A stretch of DNA of 64,000 bases, from contig CP036352.1 of assembly GCA_007753915.1 (NCBI GenBank), forward strand, positions 3,721,306 to 3,785,305, written 5' to 3'. The stretch is from Phycisphaerae bacterium RAS2 (lineage in GTDB: Bacteria > Planctomycetota > Phycisphaerae > UBA1845 > UTPLA1). The notes beneath the pieces were generated by a model. The model was given only the letters and a program-made list of their open reading frames with translations. It did no database searches and had not been told where the DNA came from. Shown here piece by piece: positions 35,805-45,500 of this stretch (the stretch's first letter is position 1; each line of letters begins with the position of its first letter). Position numbers and translations under genes: made by a program.

Positions 35805-37213
35805 GATCCCCTCCCGTCAGGCACGACTCCCATCCACGCAAGCATCATCGCGGGAAGCCCATGAAGAAACAATCGCGATGGGGTCTGGTCGTTCAACGCG
35901 AAGCGCGCCTCGTCGGTCAGGAGAAAGATTCCCGCGACGAACGCCAGCAAGCCCAGGGTCAACCCCATCGCCGCCCCGGCGCCGGTCACAGACTGTCGCC
36001 TCAAGAACACGCACGCCGCAGACCCCACGACCAGAGCGCCCAGCACCATGACGGACGGCCCCAGCGACAACCACACCAGCCCGTGCCGCGCGAGTGCTGC
36101 CCACGCCTCCGGGTGATAGCGGATTGTCGTCATGGCTCGGCCCTGATCGCCGAGGTCCACCATCCAAACGGTGATGACCGCCCCGGCGACCAACGCAACG
36201 ACTGCGATCAGGCGATCCTTTCGCGCCGCGCTGCGCCAGGACCCCATGCCCGCGACCCCGAACACCAGCAGCGTGAGCACTCCATAGCCGATCCCCTCGC
36301 GCTTTGTGCAAGCCGCCGCCGTTGCGAAGACGACCGCCAGGACGAAGTCCGTGACGCGCCCAAGCTGCCGCCATCGCAGCAGCGCGCCGACCGTTGCACC
36401 CACCAAGCAAGCCAACGGCAGGTCTGCGTAGCCCGGCCGATAAACGTGAATGCACGCGAGCGGAATCGAGCCGGCGAGATACGCCGCGATGATCGCCCGA
36501 CGGCGGCAACCGATGGATGCCAGCGCCCCGCCAACGACACCAATCAGACTCGCATAGAATAAGATCCACGTCAGCCCGACGAGCCCCTCGGACCACTGCC
36601 CCGCGCACATCGCAGGCCACGCTGCGATCAGCGGCACGAGCGGCGGGTAATTCGTGTACGAGCCCGCCTGGTAAAACGGCGAAACGGGGTCCAACGGCAG
36701 CGTTCCTAATCCCGCAATCACCTTCGCCTTGTAGAGCCAGATCGTGTAGGCGTCGTCGGCGCGAATCGGCACGTCCATCGCGCCGCCGGCAAACGTCACG
36801 ATCTTCGCGACAGTCAGCACGGCCATGACCGCGACGGCAATCGTGAACCACGCCGACGCGCTTTGCGAGAGGGGGACTTCGGTGCACGCCCCCACCACTG
36901 ATTCAGGGGAAACGCCGTCGCGCGGTCGGGCGCCGTCGATGATCGCGCTGCGCTCTGCCTGCCAATGCCGATGCGCTTTCACCAGTTCGCCGACGATGCT
37001 CACTCCCGCCATGCAGATGATCGTGCCAATGACATGAATCTGGCCCAGTATCGCCGATTGGCCGTAGAGCATCGCGCCGAGCAGGAATTGCCCCAGCAAC
37101 CAACCTGCCGAACCTCGCCAGACCCAGCCTCGCCGGGAGGAATCGAACAGCGCGAGCAGGCTCATCCCTGTCGTCCACGGCAAGCCCATTCCAAACACGA
37201 GCGTCAGGCTCAA
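35786..37213 (-). CDS. Polytopic membrane protein, probable GT-C/family-39-like glycosyltransferase
   Basis: A 475-residue protein with about ten to twelve membrane helices. The first large loop contains RADDAYTIWLYKAK (about 150-165), like the acidic catalytic loop of polyprenyl-phosphate sugar transferases, and a YTNYPPLVPL stretch follows. The start is a TTG at 37213: AAGGAGGG lies seven bases before it, and it overlaps the upstream stop (TTGA). An ATG at 37189 is the alternative. It is coupled to the gene before it and to the pterin synthase gene after it. Acceptor and sugar unknown. Confidence 0.7.
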   Translation of the reverse strand: MSLTLVFGMGLPWTTGMSLLALFDSSRRGWVWRGSAGWLLGQFLLGAMLYGQSAILGQIHVIGTIICMAGVSIVGELVKAHRHWQAERSAIIDGARPRDGVSPESVVGACTEVPLSQSASAWFTIAVAVMAVLTVAKIVTFAGGAMDVPIRADDAYTIWLYKAKVIAGLGTLPLDPVSPFYQAGSYTNYPPLVPLIAAWPAMCAGQWSEGLVGLTWILFYASLIGVVGGALASIGCRRRAIIAAYLAGSIPLACIHVYRPGYADLPLACLVGATVGALLRWRQLGRVTDFVLAVVFATAAACTKREGIGYGVLTLLVFGVAGMGSWRSAARKDRLIAVVALVAGAVITVWMVDLGDQGRAMTTIRYHPEAWAALARHGLVWLSLGPSVMVLGALVVGSAACVFLRRQSVTGAGAAMGLTLGLLAFVAGIFLLTDEARFALNDQTPSRLFLHGLPAMMLAWMGVVPDGRGSCRTTN

Positions 37214-38400
37214 CGCGCGACCCTCCTTCGGAGCAGGAGAATGTCGGAGTCCATGGAGGCGACGCGCTCGTAGGGCGAATTCGGTTTCAGCAGTGCTTTA
37301 ACTGGTTCACCGGTCGCGCGGATGACAGCGACGTAGTCCGCTAGCGCCGGGTCGTCGACGCGGCGATGGATCGGGGCAAGCAGGTAATCCAACCGGTGCG
37401 CGGGATAGAACGGGTCATCGGCGACAACCGCGTACGTCGCGCCGGGTTGCGCATGACGGCGCATCGCGTCGGCGCTCCACGCGATGTCTTCTCCCCAAAC
37501 ACGTGCCATCTGTTGTTCGGGAGTCAGAACCGCGAACGCCTCACGCTCGTCCCGCCCCTGTCGCGCGAGGTTCCACGTCGCCCAACCGTCCACTACGAAC
37601 CAGGCTACCAGCAACGGCGCAATGATCGCGCGACGCGTCAACGGTCGCCGCCGCGCCGCCGCCAATGCCCCGGCCGCGCCGATTCCCGTCAGCGTCAACA
37701 GGAGCAGCATCCCATTCAGCGACCGCCCGAGGATTGTCGGCCCGCGCAGGAAGTTGACCGAGTGATTGGCAATCGGCTCCGGTTCGGCAAACGTCCGCCA
37801 CGCCAGCGCGATGCGCTGCGCCGCAGACAGATCGGGCATTTCAAGTTTGACAAGCCGCACTGTGACGAGCGGTCTATTTCGACCGGCAACCTGCACACCC
37901 AGGCGATGAACGAGCACGGGGGCAATCGGCAACGGCATCTCAATCACAGTGGGCGCGACCGACAGATTCGCGGCATGTTCGGTAAAGCGATAGGCCTTGC
38001 CGGGTGATTCCTGCCAGAGCATCCGAATCACTACCGGCGTCGATTCCAGCTCCGATGAATCCGCAGGCGAAAGGGCCAAATGGACCCGCACAACCGGCGA
38101 TGTGTCGAATTCCCACGCGACCGGCGGCAGAATCACGCTGATCGGCCGATTGCCCTGCATTCGAAGCGTCAGGCCATGCTCGCTTATCGCCGCCAATTCG
38201 GCATTGACTTCCGCCCGCTCGAGGTCCGCCCTCGTCGTCGGCGCCCACGACCAGGGGGACCACGAACTTATGAACGGCCGCACGAACAGCGACGCACCAA
38301 TGAGACCAAGCAGGGCGTATGCACAGAGCCTCGTCGGCCGAGAAAGCAACGGGTTCGTGAGCGATGCAGCAAAGACGGGGCTGTTTGGATCAGTCGTCAC
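37210..38400 (-). CDS. Membrane protein of unknown function
   Basis: A 396-residue protein starting at GTG 38400. It has a helix near residues 25-45, a long soluble region with beta-type sequence (about 60-205), a helix or helix pair at about 225-280 and a C-terminal soluble domain. No motif is recognised. It is coupled by a 4-bp overlap to a glycosyltransferase-like membrane protein, so a role in glycan or lipid-linked sugar assembly is a guess. It is divergent from trpE with an 80-bp gap. Confidence 0.65.
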   Translation of the reverse strand: MTTDPNSPVFAASLTNPLLSRPTRLCAYALLGLIGASLFVRPFISSWSPWSWAPTTRADLERAEVNAELAAISEHGLTLRMQGNRPISVILPPVAWEFDTSPVVRVHLALSPADSSELESTPVVIRMLWQESPGKAYRFTEHAANLSVAPTVIEMPLPIAPVLVHRLGVQVAGRNRPLVTVRLVKLEMPDLSAAQRIALAWRTFAEPEPIANHSVNFLRGPTILGRSLNGMLLLLTLTGIGAAGALAAARRRPLTRRAIIAPLLVAWFVVDGWATWNLARQGRDEREAFAVLTPEQQMARVWGEDIAWSADAMRRHAQPGATYAVVADDPFYPAHRLDYLLAPIHRRVDDPALADYVAVIRATGEPVKALLKPNSPYERVASMDSDILLLRRRVAR

Positions 38401-38480
38401 GGTTGGCTATAGTAAGCCCCGGTGCGAGAATCGACGAATCGTGGACCGCAAACGCGCCGGGCGCGATCGCCGTGGCGAGC

Positions 38481-40046
38481 ATGCAGGGACGGCCCGTGCA
38501 CAGTTATTTTCCCAGTCTGTCGCAATTGCAGCGTCTCGTCGGGAAGGGCCGCACCGCGCCGGTTTATCGCCGCCTGCTTGGGGATCAGTTGACGCCGGTC
38601 AGCGCGTTCGCCCGATTGAGCGCGGGGGCCGCGCGAGCGTTTCTGCTGGAAAGTGTGGTCGGCGGCGAGAAGATCGCCCGGTACAGTTTCGTCGGCGCGA
38701 GCCCGCGAACCGTGTTCCTCGCGAAGGACCAGGCCGCGACTGTTTTTCGCGACGGCGCAGCGCCGCAGTCGTATCACGAGCTGGCCGATCCTCTTGGCGA
38801 ACTTGCGCGACTCGTGGATGAGCGTCGATCGGCGACCGGCGCTCCGGCTCAAGACGAAGTTGTCGCGCTGCCCCGCTTCACAGGCGGCGCAGTGGGCTTC
38901 GCCGCCTACGACGCGGTCCGTTACCACGAACAGCTCCCCGCTCCCCCGCCGGATGATCGCGGTCTGCCCGATCTGGACTTCGGTCTCTACGACGAGATGG
39001 TCGTCTTCGACCACGTGAACAAGACGCTGCTTCTCGTTGCGCACTTGCCGCTGGAAGCCCCGAATCTCGCGGACGCTTATCGAGGCGCCTGTGACCGCAT
39101 CGATGCGCTCGCGGCGAAGCTCAATGCCGGCGCCGTGCCGCTCCGCACTGACTTCCCGCTTGACGCCGCGCCCGATCTTCCATTCACAAGCAACGTCCCG
39201 CGCGCGCAGTTCGAAGCGACCGTTCGCCGCGCCATCGAGTACATCCGGGCCGGCGACATCTTCCAGGTTGTCTTGAGCCAGCGGCTGCGCGTGCCCTCGG
39301 CCGCCGATCCCTTCGACGTCTATCGTGCCCTGCGCGTTGTGAATCCCTCGCCGTTCATGTTTTTTCTTCGCACGCCCGACTGCGTGTTGATCGGGGCCAG
39401 CCCCGAGATTCTCTGTCGCGTCGAGGACGGCACGATCACCAACCGGCCGCTGGCCGGCACGCGTCGCCGCGGCCGCACCGTCGAGGAGGACGCCGCCTTG
39501 GAGCGGGAACTTCTCGCCGACGCAAAGGATCGCGCCGAGCACATCATGCTCGTGGACCTGGGACGAAACGATGTCAGCGTTGTGTCAGAGCCGGGTACGC
39601 TGCGCCTCACCGAGTGCATGACCGTCGAGCGCTACAGCCACGTCATGCACCTGTCGAGCAACATCACCGGTCGCCTCGCGCCGGACAAATCCGCGATCGA
39701 TGCCCTGAAGGCCGCCCTGCCGGTCGGAACCGTCAGCGGCGCGCCCAAGGTCCGCGCCATGCAGATCATTGACGAGCTGGAGCCGCATCGCCGCGGGCCC
39801 TACGGCGGCGCGGTCGGCTACCTGGACTTTGCCGGGAATATGGACACCTGTATCGCCCTGCGCACGATCGTCGCCCGGCCCGGTGCGGCCGGCTGGGACT
39901 ACGACGTGCAGGCCGGCGCGGGCGTCGTGGCGGACAGCAACCCGGCCGCCGAATGGGACGAAACGATGAACAAGGCGCGGGCCATGATGCGCGCCATCGC
40001 CCTCGCGACGGCTGATCCGAGCGTCCCGCGCTCCCGATCCGATTGA
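38481..40046 (+). CDS. trpE: Anthranilate synthase component I
   Basis: TrpE converts chorismate with ammonia from its partner TrpG into anthranilate, the first step to tryptophan. The 521 residues have the N-terminal regulatory domain (about 20-170; an LLES element near residue 55 resembles the tryptophan-binding site) and the chorismate-utilising domain. The latter shows an AEHIMLVDLGRND-type block near 355, a PVGTVSGAPKVRAM block near 415 and a C-terminal GGAVGYLDFAGNMDTCIALRT block. The ATG at 38481 fits the family; a GTG lies three codons before. trpG is not adjacent. Confidence 0.94.
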   Translation: MQGRPVHSYFPSLSQLQRLVGKGRTAPVYRRLLGDQLTPVSAFARLSAGAARAFLLESVVGGEKIARYSFVGASPRTVFLAKDQAATVFRDGAAPQSYHELADPLGELARLVDERRSATGAPAQDEVVALPRFTGGAVGFAAYDAVRYHEQLPAPPPDDRGLPDLDFGLYDEMVVFDHVNKTLLLVAHLPLEAPNLADAYRGACDRIDALAAKLNAGAVPLRTDFPLDAAPDLPFTSNVPRAQFEATVRRAIEYIRAGDIFQVVLSQRLRVPSAADPFDVYRALRVVNPSPFMFFLRTPDCVLIGASPEILCRVEDGTITNRPLAGTRRRGRTVEEDAALERELLADAKDRAEHIMLVDLGRNDVSVVSEPGTLRLTECMTVERYSHVMHLSSNITGRLAPDKSAIDALKAALPVGTVSGAPKVRAMQIIDELEPHRRGPYGGAVGYLDFAGNMDTCIALRTIVARPGAAGWDYDVQAGAGVVADSNPAAEWDETMNKARAMMRAIALATADPSVPRSRSD

Positions 40047-40095
40047 CAGAATCCCCCGGCCCGACTAGGCTCTTGTCCCCTCGAAGCACCCCCCA

Positions 40096-40181
40096 GCCCG
40101 GGTGGCGGAATTGGCAGACGCGCCAGGTTGAGGGCCTGGTTCCGGTTAAACGGAGTGCAGGTTCGATCCCTGTCCCGGGCA
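40096..40181 (+). tRNA. tRNA-Leu(GAG)
   Basis: A class II tRNA: acceptor GCCCGGG (40096-40102) pairs with CCCGGGC (40174-40180), discriminator A. The anticodon stem CCAGG/CCTGG encloses loop TTGAGGG with anticodon GAG. The variable arm is long, as in tRNA-Leu, and the T-loop reads GTTCGATCC. CCA is not encoded. Confidence 0.97.
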
Positions 40182-40240
40182 GTTACTTTCTACCCGACCA
40201 GATATCAACAAGCATGGAATGAGCGGCGCGACCGGGTGAC

Positions 40241-41029
40241 TTACGGTTGCGTCGCAGCCGGGGGTTGCACGCTGTCCGGCTCGGCGGGCTGGCTGGTCGC
40301 CTCACTCTGCGAGAACTTGCGGTAGTCTTCGATGGTGCTCTGCATCACGAGAATCTCGACACGGCGATTCTCGGCTTGTTGCGATTCGCTCACGGCTTCC
40401 TTCACGACCGGCTCATAAGGCCCCACGGCCACGAGCCGCAATCGCTCCGGCTCGACCCCTTTGGCGATCAGTCGATCGCGCACGGCGCGCGCCCGGTCAA
40501 ATGACAGATCAATGGCATCGTTGTGCGAACCGGCGTCTTCCGGCTCGGCGAAGGTGTGCCCGCGGATCTCCACGCGATTGCGATAGCCGCGGATCTTCTC
40601 GGCGATCTGATCGAGCAACGCCAGCGCGACCGGACCGGGCTGGGACTTGTTCGGCTCGAAGCCGATGCGGCCGCCGATGGTGACTTCCAGCCCATCGCGA
40701 ATCTTGCGTACCTTGTACTGTTTGCCAATGGACGACGCCTGATCGGAGTAACCATAATTGGCCGGCATGGGCGGCAGTTGAAGGGTTTGAAGCATGAGCA
40801 GGAGCGATTTGAAATCGACCGAATTGTCGGGCATCCAGCCGCGCTGGCCCGGCGCGCCCAGCGCCTCGCGGATCGATTCCATCGCGGTCATCATCATCTG
40901 TTCGTCGTCGTCAAAATTCGCCATCGCGGCCAGCAGCACGAAAAAACACAGCAGCAGCGACATGAGATCGCCGTAGGTGACGATCCACTCCGGTGCTCCC
41001 GACGGTGCGGCGGGCTTTTTCAGTGCCAT
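40241..41029 (-). CDS. motB: Flagellar motor stator protein MotB
   Basis: A 262-residue stator subunit. A single helix after residue 20 (TYGDLMSLLLCFFVLL) holds the proton-binding Asp (D21). A linker follows, then an OmpA-like peptidoglycan-binding domain (about 125-240; signature NDAIDLSFDRARAVRD and a GVEPERLRLVAVG segment). The C-terminus is Gln/Pro-rich. GAGGG lies upstream of the ATG. It follows motA 81 bp downstream in the same direction, forming the MotA5B2 ion channel that drives flagellar rotation. Confidence 0.93.
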   Translation of the reverse strand: MALKKPAAPSGAPEWIVTYGDLMSLLLCFFVLLAAMANFDDDEQMMMTAMESIREALGAPGQRGWMPDNSVDFKSLLLMLQTLQLPPMPANYGYSDQASSIGKQYKVRKIRDGLEVTIGGRIGFEPNKSQPGPVALALLDQIAEKIRGYRNRVEIRGHTFAEPEDAGSHNDAIDLSFDRARAVRDRLIAKGVEPERLRLVAVGPYEPVVKEAVSESQQAENRRVEILVMQSTIEDYRKFSQSEATSQPAEPDSVQPPAATQP

Positions 41030-41110
41030 GTGCGATCCCTCGCAAGACCCCGGTCACCGGGTACGCGGTGGTTGCCCTTTGAGCCGGGCTCACCGTTCAG
41101 AGCATCACGT

Positions 41111-41887
41111 TCAAGCCGCCTTGACGCCGGCTGCCCGCGCACCGGGTGACAGGAAGACCATCAGCTTCGACTCGAGCATGCGCGGGTTCTCGCCCGCCTG
41201 AAGCCCGGCGATGCCCGCCTGGGCGATCGTCAGATTCAGCATCTCGCTCGAGTGCGTGTTGTTCAGCTTGTCAGCCAGCGGGAGGCACACCATGTTTGCC
41301 ATCACGGCGCCGTACATGGTCGTCAACAAGGCGACGGCCATACCGGGGCCGATCTTCTTCGGGTCGTCCATGTTCTGAAGCATGATGACCAGACCAATGA
41401 GCGTGCCGATCATGCCGTAGGCCGGGGCATACTTGCCGAGCAGATCGAGTACCTGCTTGCCCTCGGCATGGCGTGCGTCGATCGCCATGATCTCGTATTC
41501 CATGGTCTGTTTGACGATCTCCGGGTCGGTTCCGTCGATGACGAGCTGCAGGGCGTTGGCGACGAACTTGCTCTCAATTCCCGCGACCTGGTTCTGCAGC
41601 GCCAGCACTCCCTCGCGGCGGCTGATGTCCGCGAGCTTGACAAATTGCTTGATCATCTCGTCGGCCGGGCGATTCTTGTTGAAGAGCGCATTTTTGCAGA
41701 TGCCCATCAATCCCAGGAAGCGATTCATCTTCACCGAGAGCAGCGTCGTGGCGATGCCGCCGCCGATGACCATCACGAACGACGGCGTATCCCAGAAGCC
41801 GCCGACATCGCCGCCCGAGCCTGAAATCATTGCCCAGAGAAAGATCGCGACGCCGGCGATGAATCCGATGAGTGTTGCGAAATCCAT
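41111..41887 (-). CDS. motA: Flagellar motor stator protein MotA
   Basis: A 258-residue membrane protein with four helices: two near the N-terminus (about 5-22 and 33-52), a cytoplasmic domain with charged residues that contacts FliG, and two more at about 150-170 and 185-205 containing YGMIGTLIGLVIML and GPGMAVALLTTMYGA, the proton-path helices of the MotA/ExbB family. GGGGCAGGA precedes the ATG. A sigma28-like box lies about 75 bp upstream. It is cotranscribed with motB. Confidence 0.94.
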   Translation of the reverse strand: MDFATLIGFIAGVAIFLWAMISGSGGDVGGFWDTPSFVMVIGGGIATTLLSVKMNRFLGLMGICKNALFNKNRPADEMIKQFVKLADISRREGVLALQNQVAGIESKFVANALQLVIDGTDPEIVKQTMEYEIMAIDARHAEGKQVLDLLGKYAPAYGMIGTLIGLVIMLQNMDDPKKIGPGMAVALLTTMYGAVMANMVCLPLADKLNNTHSSEMLNLTIAQAGIAGLQAGENPRMLESKLMVFLSPGARAAGVKAA

Positions 41888-41960
41888 TTCGTCCTGCCCC
41901 GTAATCCGTTACGCATGCTCCGGTTGCCCGCCAACTCGGCCGGCTCCGGAGTCCGAAACC

Positions 41961-41988
41961 TTATCGGCGCATGACCGGGGCGAGGTTA
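41961..41988 (-). promoter_or_regulatory. Predicted sigma28 (FliA) flagellar promoter of motA-motB
   Basis: On the minus strand GCCGATAA (41968-41961) matches the sigma28 -10 consensus in all eight positions. TAAC (41988-41985) lies 16 bp upstream, close to the TAAA/15-bp ideal. The start would be near 41953, leaving a leader of about 65 nt before motA. The rest of 41888-42171 shows no gene. Confidence 0.6.
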
Positions 41989-42171
41989 CTCCGGACTTTC
42001 TCCTTCGCGAAACGCTCGCCGGAAACGGGGATCGGGGATTCAACTACCGATAACTCTGCTCGCGATTCTCCGCAAACGCATCGAATCGCTCGAGCGTGAA
42101 ACCCCGCTCGCCTCGTTGCGGTCGAGGCTTCAAGACTCGTGAAGATGTTTGATGGAAGCCCAGAGAGAAAC

Positions 42172-42243
42172 AGCCGACGGTGGGATTTGAACCCACGACC
42201 TCAGCTTTACGAAAGCCGTGCTCTACCGCTGAGCTACGTCGGC
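42172..42243 (-). tRNA. tRNA-Thr(CGT)
   Basis: Acceptor GCCGACG (42243-42237) pairs with CGTCGGC (42179-42173), discriminator T. The D-arm reads GCTCAGCGGTAGAGC, the anticodon loop TTCGTAA gives CGT, and the T-arm contains GGTTCAAATCC. No CCA is encoded. The 274 bases from here to the dockerin protein gene hold nothing recognised. Confidence 0.96.
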
Positions 42244-42517
42244 GCGGTACATCGAAAGGAGGCCGGGCAGTATAGTCGCCACAGCCGAGCGATCCAAGCG
42301 GAGCATTTTCCGCAGAGCAGAACGGTGCGTCAAGGGTGTCTCGCCAAACGGCAAGCCAAAGCCGGCGCTGCTAAGCAAGCCAGGCGCCTTTTGTGTACAA
42401 GTATTCCGTTTCCTCGTTCATCGAATCATCGGCGTTGAAACGATTAGGCGTCCCGGCGTTCTGACGGTCGGCCGCATTGGCGCCCGCCGTTCAGGCGTTT
42501 CGACTTCTCGACGTTTC

Positions 42518-45500
42518 TCACGGGCAGGTGTCGCCGGCGAGCAGCTTCGAAACCAGCGCGTCGGCATCCGTCAGGTCCAGCACTTCGTCCTCGTTGACAT
42601 CGGCCACACACAACTCCAGCGAGCCGAGCGGCGGATTAGCCAGCAGGCGAATGATGAACTCGTTGATGTCCAGCCCGTTGATCGTGCCATCGCTGTTGCA
42701 GTCGCCGGGGCAGCAGATGACCGAAGCCGGGGGACACGTCGCGTAGCCCGGAAGGATCAGCGCTGTGAACACGCCGAGGTCCAGCCCGTCGACCGCGCTG
42801 TCGCCGTTGACATCGGCGCGGCAGAACTCCGGATCAGCCGGCAACGGCGGATTGAGCACGGCGTTGATCAGCGGGTCGAGATCGATCAGGTCGATGTCGC
42901 CATCGCCCTGCATGTCGCCGGGGCAACAAGACACCGGGCAGGTGACATCCTGACAGAGGATATCAGTCCCCTGGAAGTCCCCGTTGGCCAAGCTGCACGC
43001 CGCGGAGTCAAGGAACTGGCACGAGCCGTCAGGCAAACAACATGCACCGGGCGGCTGCAAGCAGGGATTCGGATCGCACACACTGCCCGGCCCCTGGAAG
43101 GTTCCGCCGTTGCCGTTGCACTCAATCTCGGTCTGGTCTTCCTGACAGATACCGCCCATCAAGCAGCACGCGCCGATCGGCTGCGGGCAGGGGTTGGGCC
43201 CGCACTTGGTACCGACGCCCTGGTACGTGCCCGAAGTAATCGCACAGTTCGTTTCCGTGATCAACTCACAGACGCCCGTAATCAGGCAGCACGCGGCTTC
43301 GCAGTTCAGGTCGTAGAAATGGACGACTCCGCTATCGATCGCGGGCGCATCCCGCAGGTAGGCGCCGACCGCGAGCTTGCTTCCGTCCAACGCGACGCTC
43401 CAGCCGAATCGATCTTGTGCGGCGGCCCCAAGCCACTGGAACGTGAACGCCCAGGTACTTCCGAGGCGTCGATAGAATCGGGCAATTCCACGATTGGGAA
43501 AGGCGGCCGAATAAGAATCCGCACCGATCACCAACGCGTTTCCGCTTAGCGAGATAAAGGGAGCCAGGGAGTCGGACGCGTTCGAAACGGGAATCGATGG
43601 ATTGATCTGTTGTTCAAGCGACCAGGTGTTGCCCGATCGCGTGTAGACATGAATGATTCGAGCGATGCCTCCGTCAGCGCCAACGGCTGCCGTGTCTCCG
43701 CTTAGCGCGGCGGCAACACCGAAGCCGGTTAGCGCGGGCGATGCATTGGCCAGGAGCGTGGCCTGTTCAACCCAGGCCCCGCCGTCGTAGAAATAGACGT
43801 AAGCAGCGCCACGACTGGTGCCCATCTGATCCGCAGCCGGCGAACCGATCAGCGCATAGTCTCCGTCGATCTCGGCGGAATAACCGAAGAAGTCCTGGTC
43901 TGGACCATCAGGATTGGTCACTGTTTGGAATTCATTCCAGACGCCGGCATCATTGTGGAAGAAGGTGGCGTGTTCGGATGCGTATGCCCCCACAAGTATC
44001 CAATCACCATCAATGGCGACGGACGCCCCAAAGAGCTGCGGGCTTGGCTGTGAGCTGACAAGTTTCTGCGACTCGGTCCACACGATTCCGGAGCGAGCGA
44101 AGACGTAGGCAGCGCCGCCGCCCGGCATGTTGTCGGCTCCGACGACAATCGTGTCGCCGTCAATGGCCACGTACTCGCCAAAACTGGCGTCGGCTACCAG
44201 ATCCGCCCCGACGATTCGCTGTTGAAGCACCCAATTGCCGGCGGAATAGACATAGACATACGCCGCACCGCTACCGGAGTCTTCGCCCGGCGCGCCGACA
44301 ACAGTCGTATTGCCGCTTATCGCCACGCTATGGCCGGAATGGGCATCGGCCGTGTTGGGCACCGGCGGAAACACGCCTTTGGGAATTGGAACACAAACGC
44401 CATGAGGGCCTTCGCAGGGATTGGGCGTGCAGGGAAGCCCCACGTTGAAGACATCTCCGACAGCGTTGCACTCCGCCTCGGTCGTCTGATCGCAAGTGCC
44501 ATTAGTATGACAACATGCTCCAAGCGGCTGGGGGCATGGATTGGGTTCGCAGGCCGTTCCGGCACCGCCGTACGCGCCAAACACCGTGCCGCAGGCCGCC
44601 TCGGATAGCACTTCACAGTGGCCATCTTCAAAGCAGCATGATCCGAACGGTGAGCAACTCAACGTGATCTCACCCGTCCCCGTCGCGCCAACGACCCCAC
44701 CGATGCGCACGAGATAGCAATTGCCCGCTTCCACGGGGAAGGTCACCGTCGGTGCGCCGCCGGGCAGGCAGCCGTCGTCATCGCAAGTGATCGGTGCGGC
44801 GCCGACCGGGCAGGCGCAACCGTCGTAAACGGCCATCGCAGCGTTGAAGCTCGCGCCGCACAGGTCAATGGTCACATTGCCGTCGCATGTGGCGACGTAG
44901 CTGTACCAGACATCGTTGGTGATCAGCGTGCAGGGTGGATTCGGCGTATCGGCCGGGCCGTCGGTGCTTGCACCGTTGGTGACGAAGGGCGTGACGCCTT
45001 CACCGAGCGTGAGCGCGCCATCGCAGGAATCGTTCTCGGGCGGCGGGCAGGTGATCGGGTTGCACGGCTCGCCGGGCGTGAAGACATCAGGCGTGATGCA
45101 GGCCGCGGCGGGAATCACTTCACAGGTATGATCGGCGTGGCAGCAGGCGCCCTGGCCCGTGGGCACGCAGTCGATCTGGAGATTGCCCGAACCGGCCGCG
45201 CCGGCGACGCCTCCGATGCGGATGAGGTAGCAGTTGCCCATCGTCACGGGCAGGCTGACACGGCTCGCGCCGCCGGGCATCATGCATCCGTCGTCGTTGC
45301 AGGCGAGCCGCGGGCCGAGCACAGGCGGACAGAAGCACGAATCGTAAACCGCCAGCGCGGAGTCGAAATCGGTGCCGTCGCAAAGGCTGACGTGCAACGT
45401 GCCGGTGCACTCGGCGGTGTAGGAATACCAGATGTCGTTGGTGATGATCGGGCAGCCGGGTCCGGCGTCGGGCGGGCCGTCGGTCGTTGCGCCGAGCGTG

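Noticed and set aside
42040-42052. ACCGATAA on the plus strand as a second sigma28 box
   Set aside because: It points away from motA towards tRNA-Thr, with no -35 and no plus-strand gene downstream.
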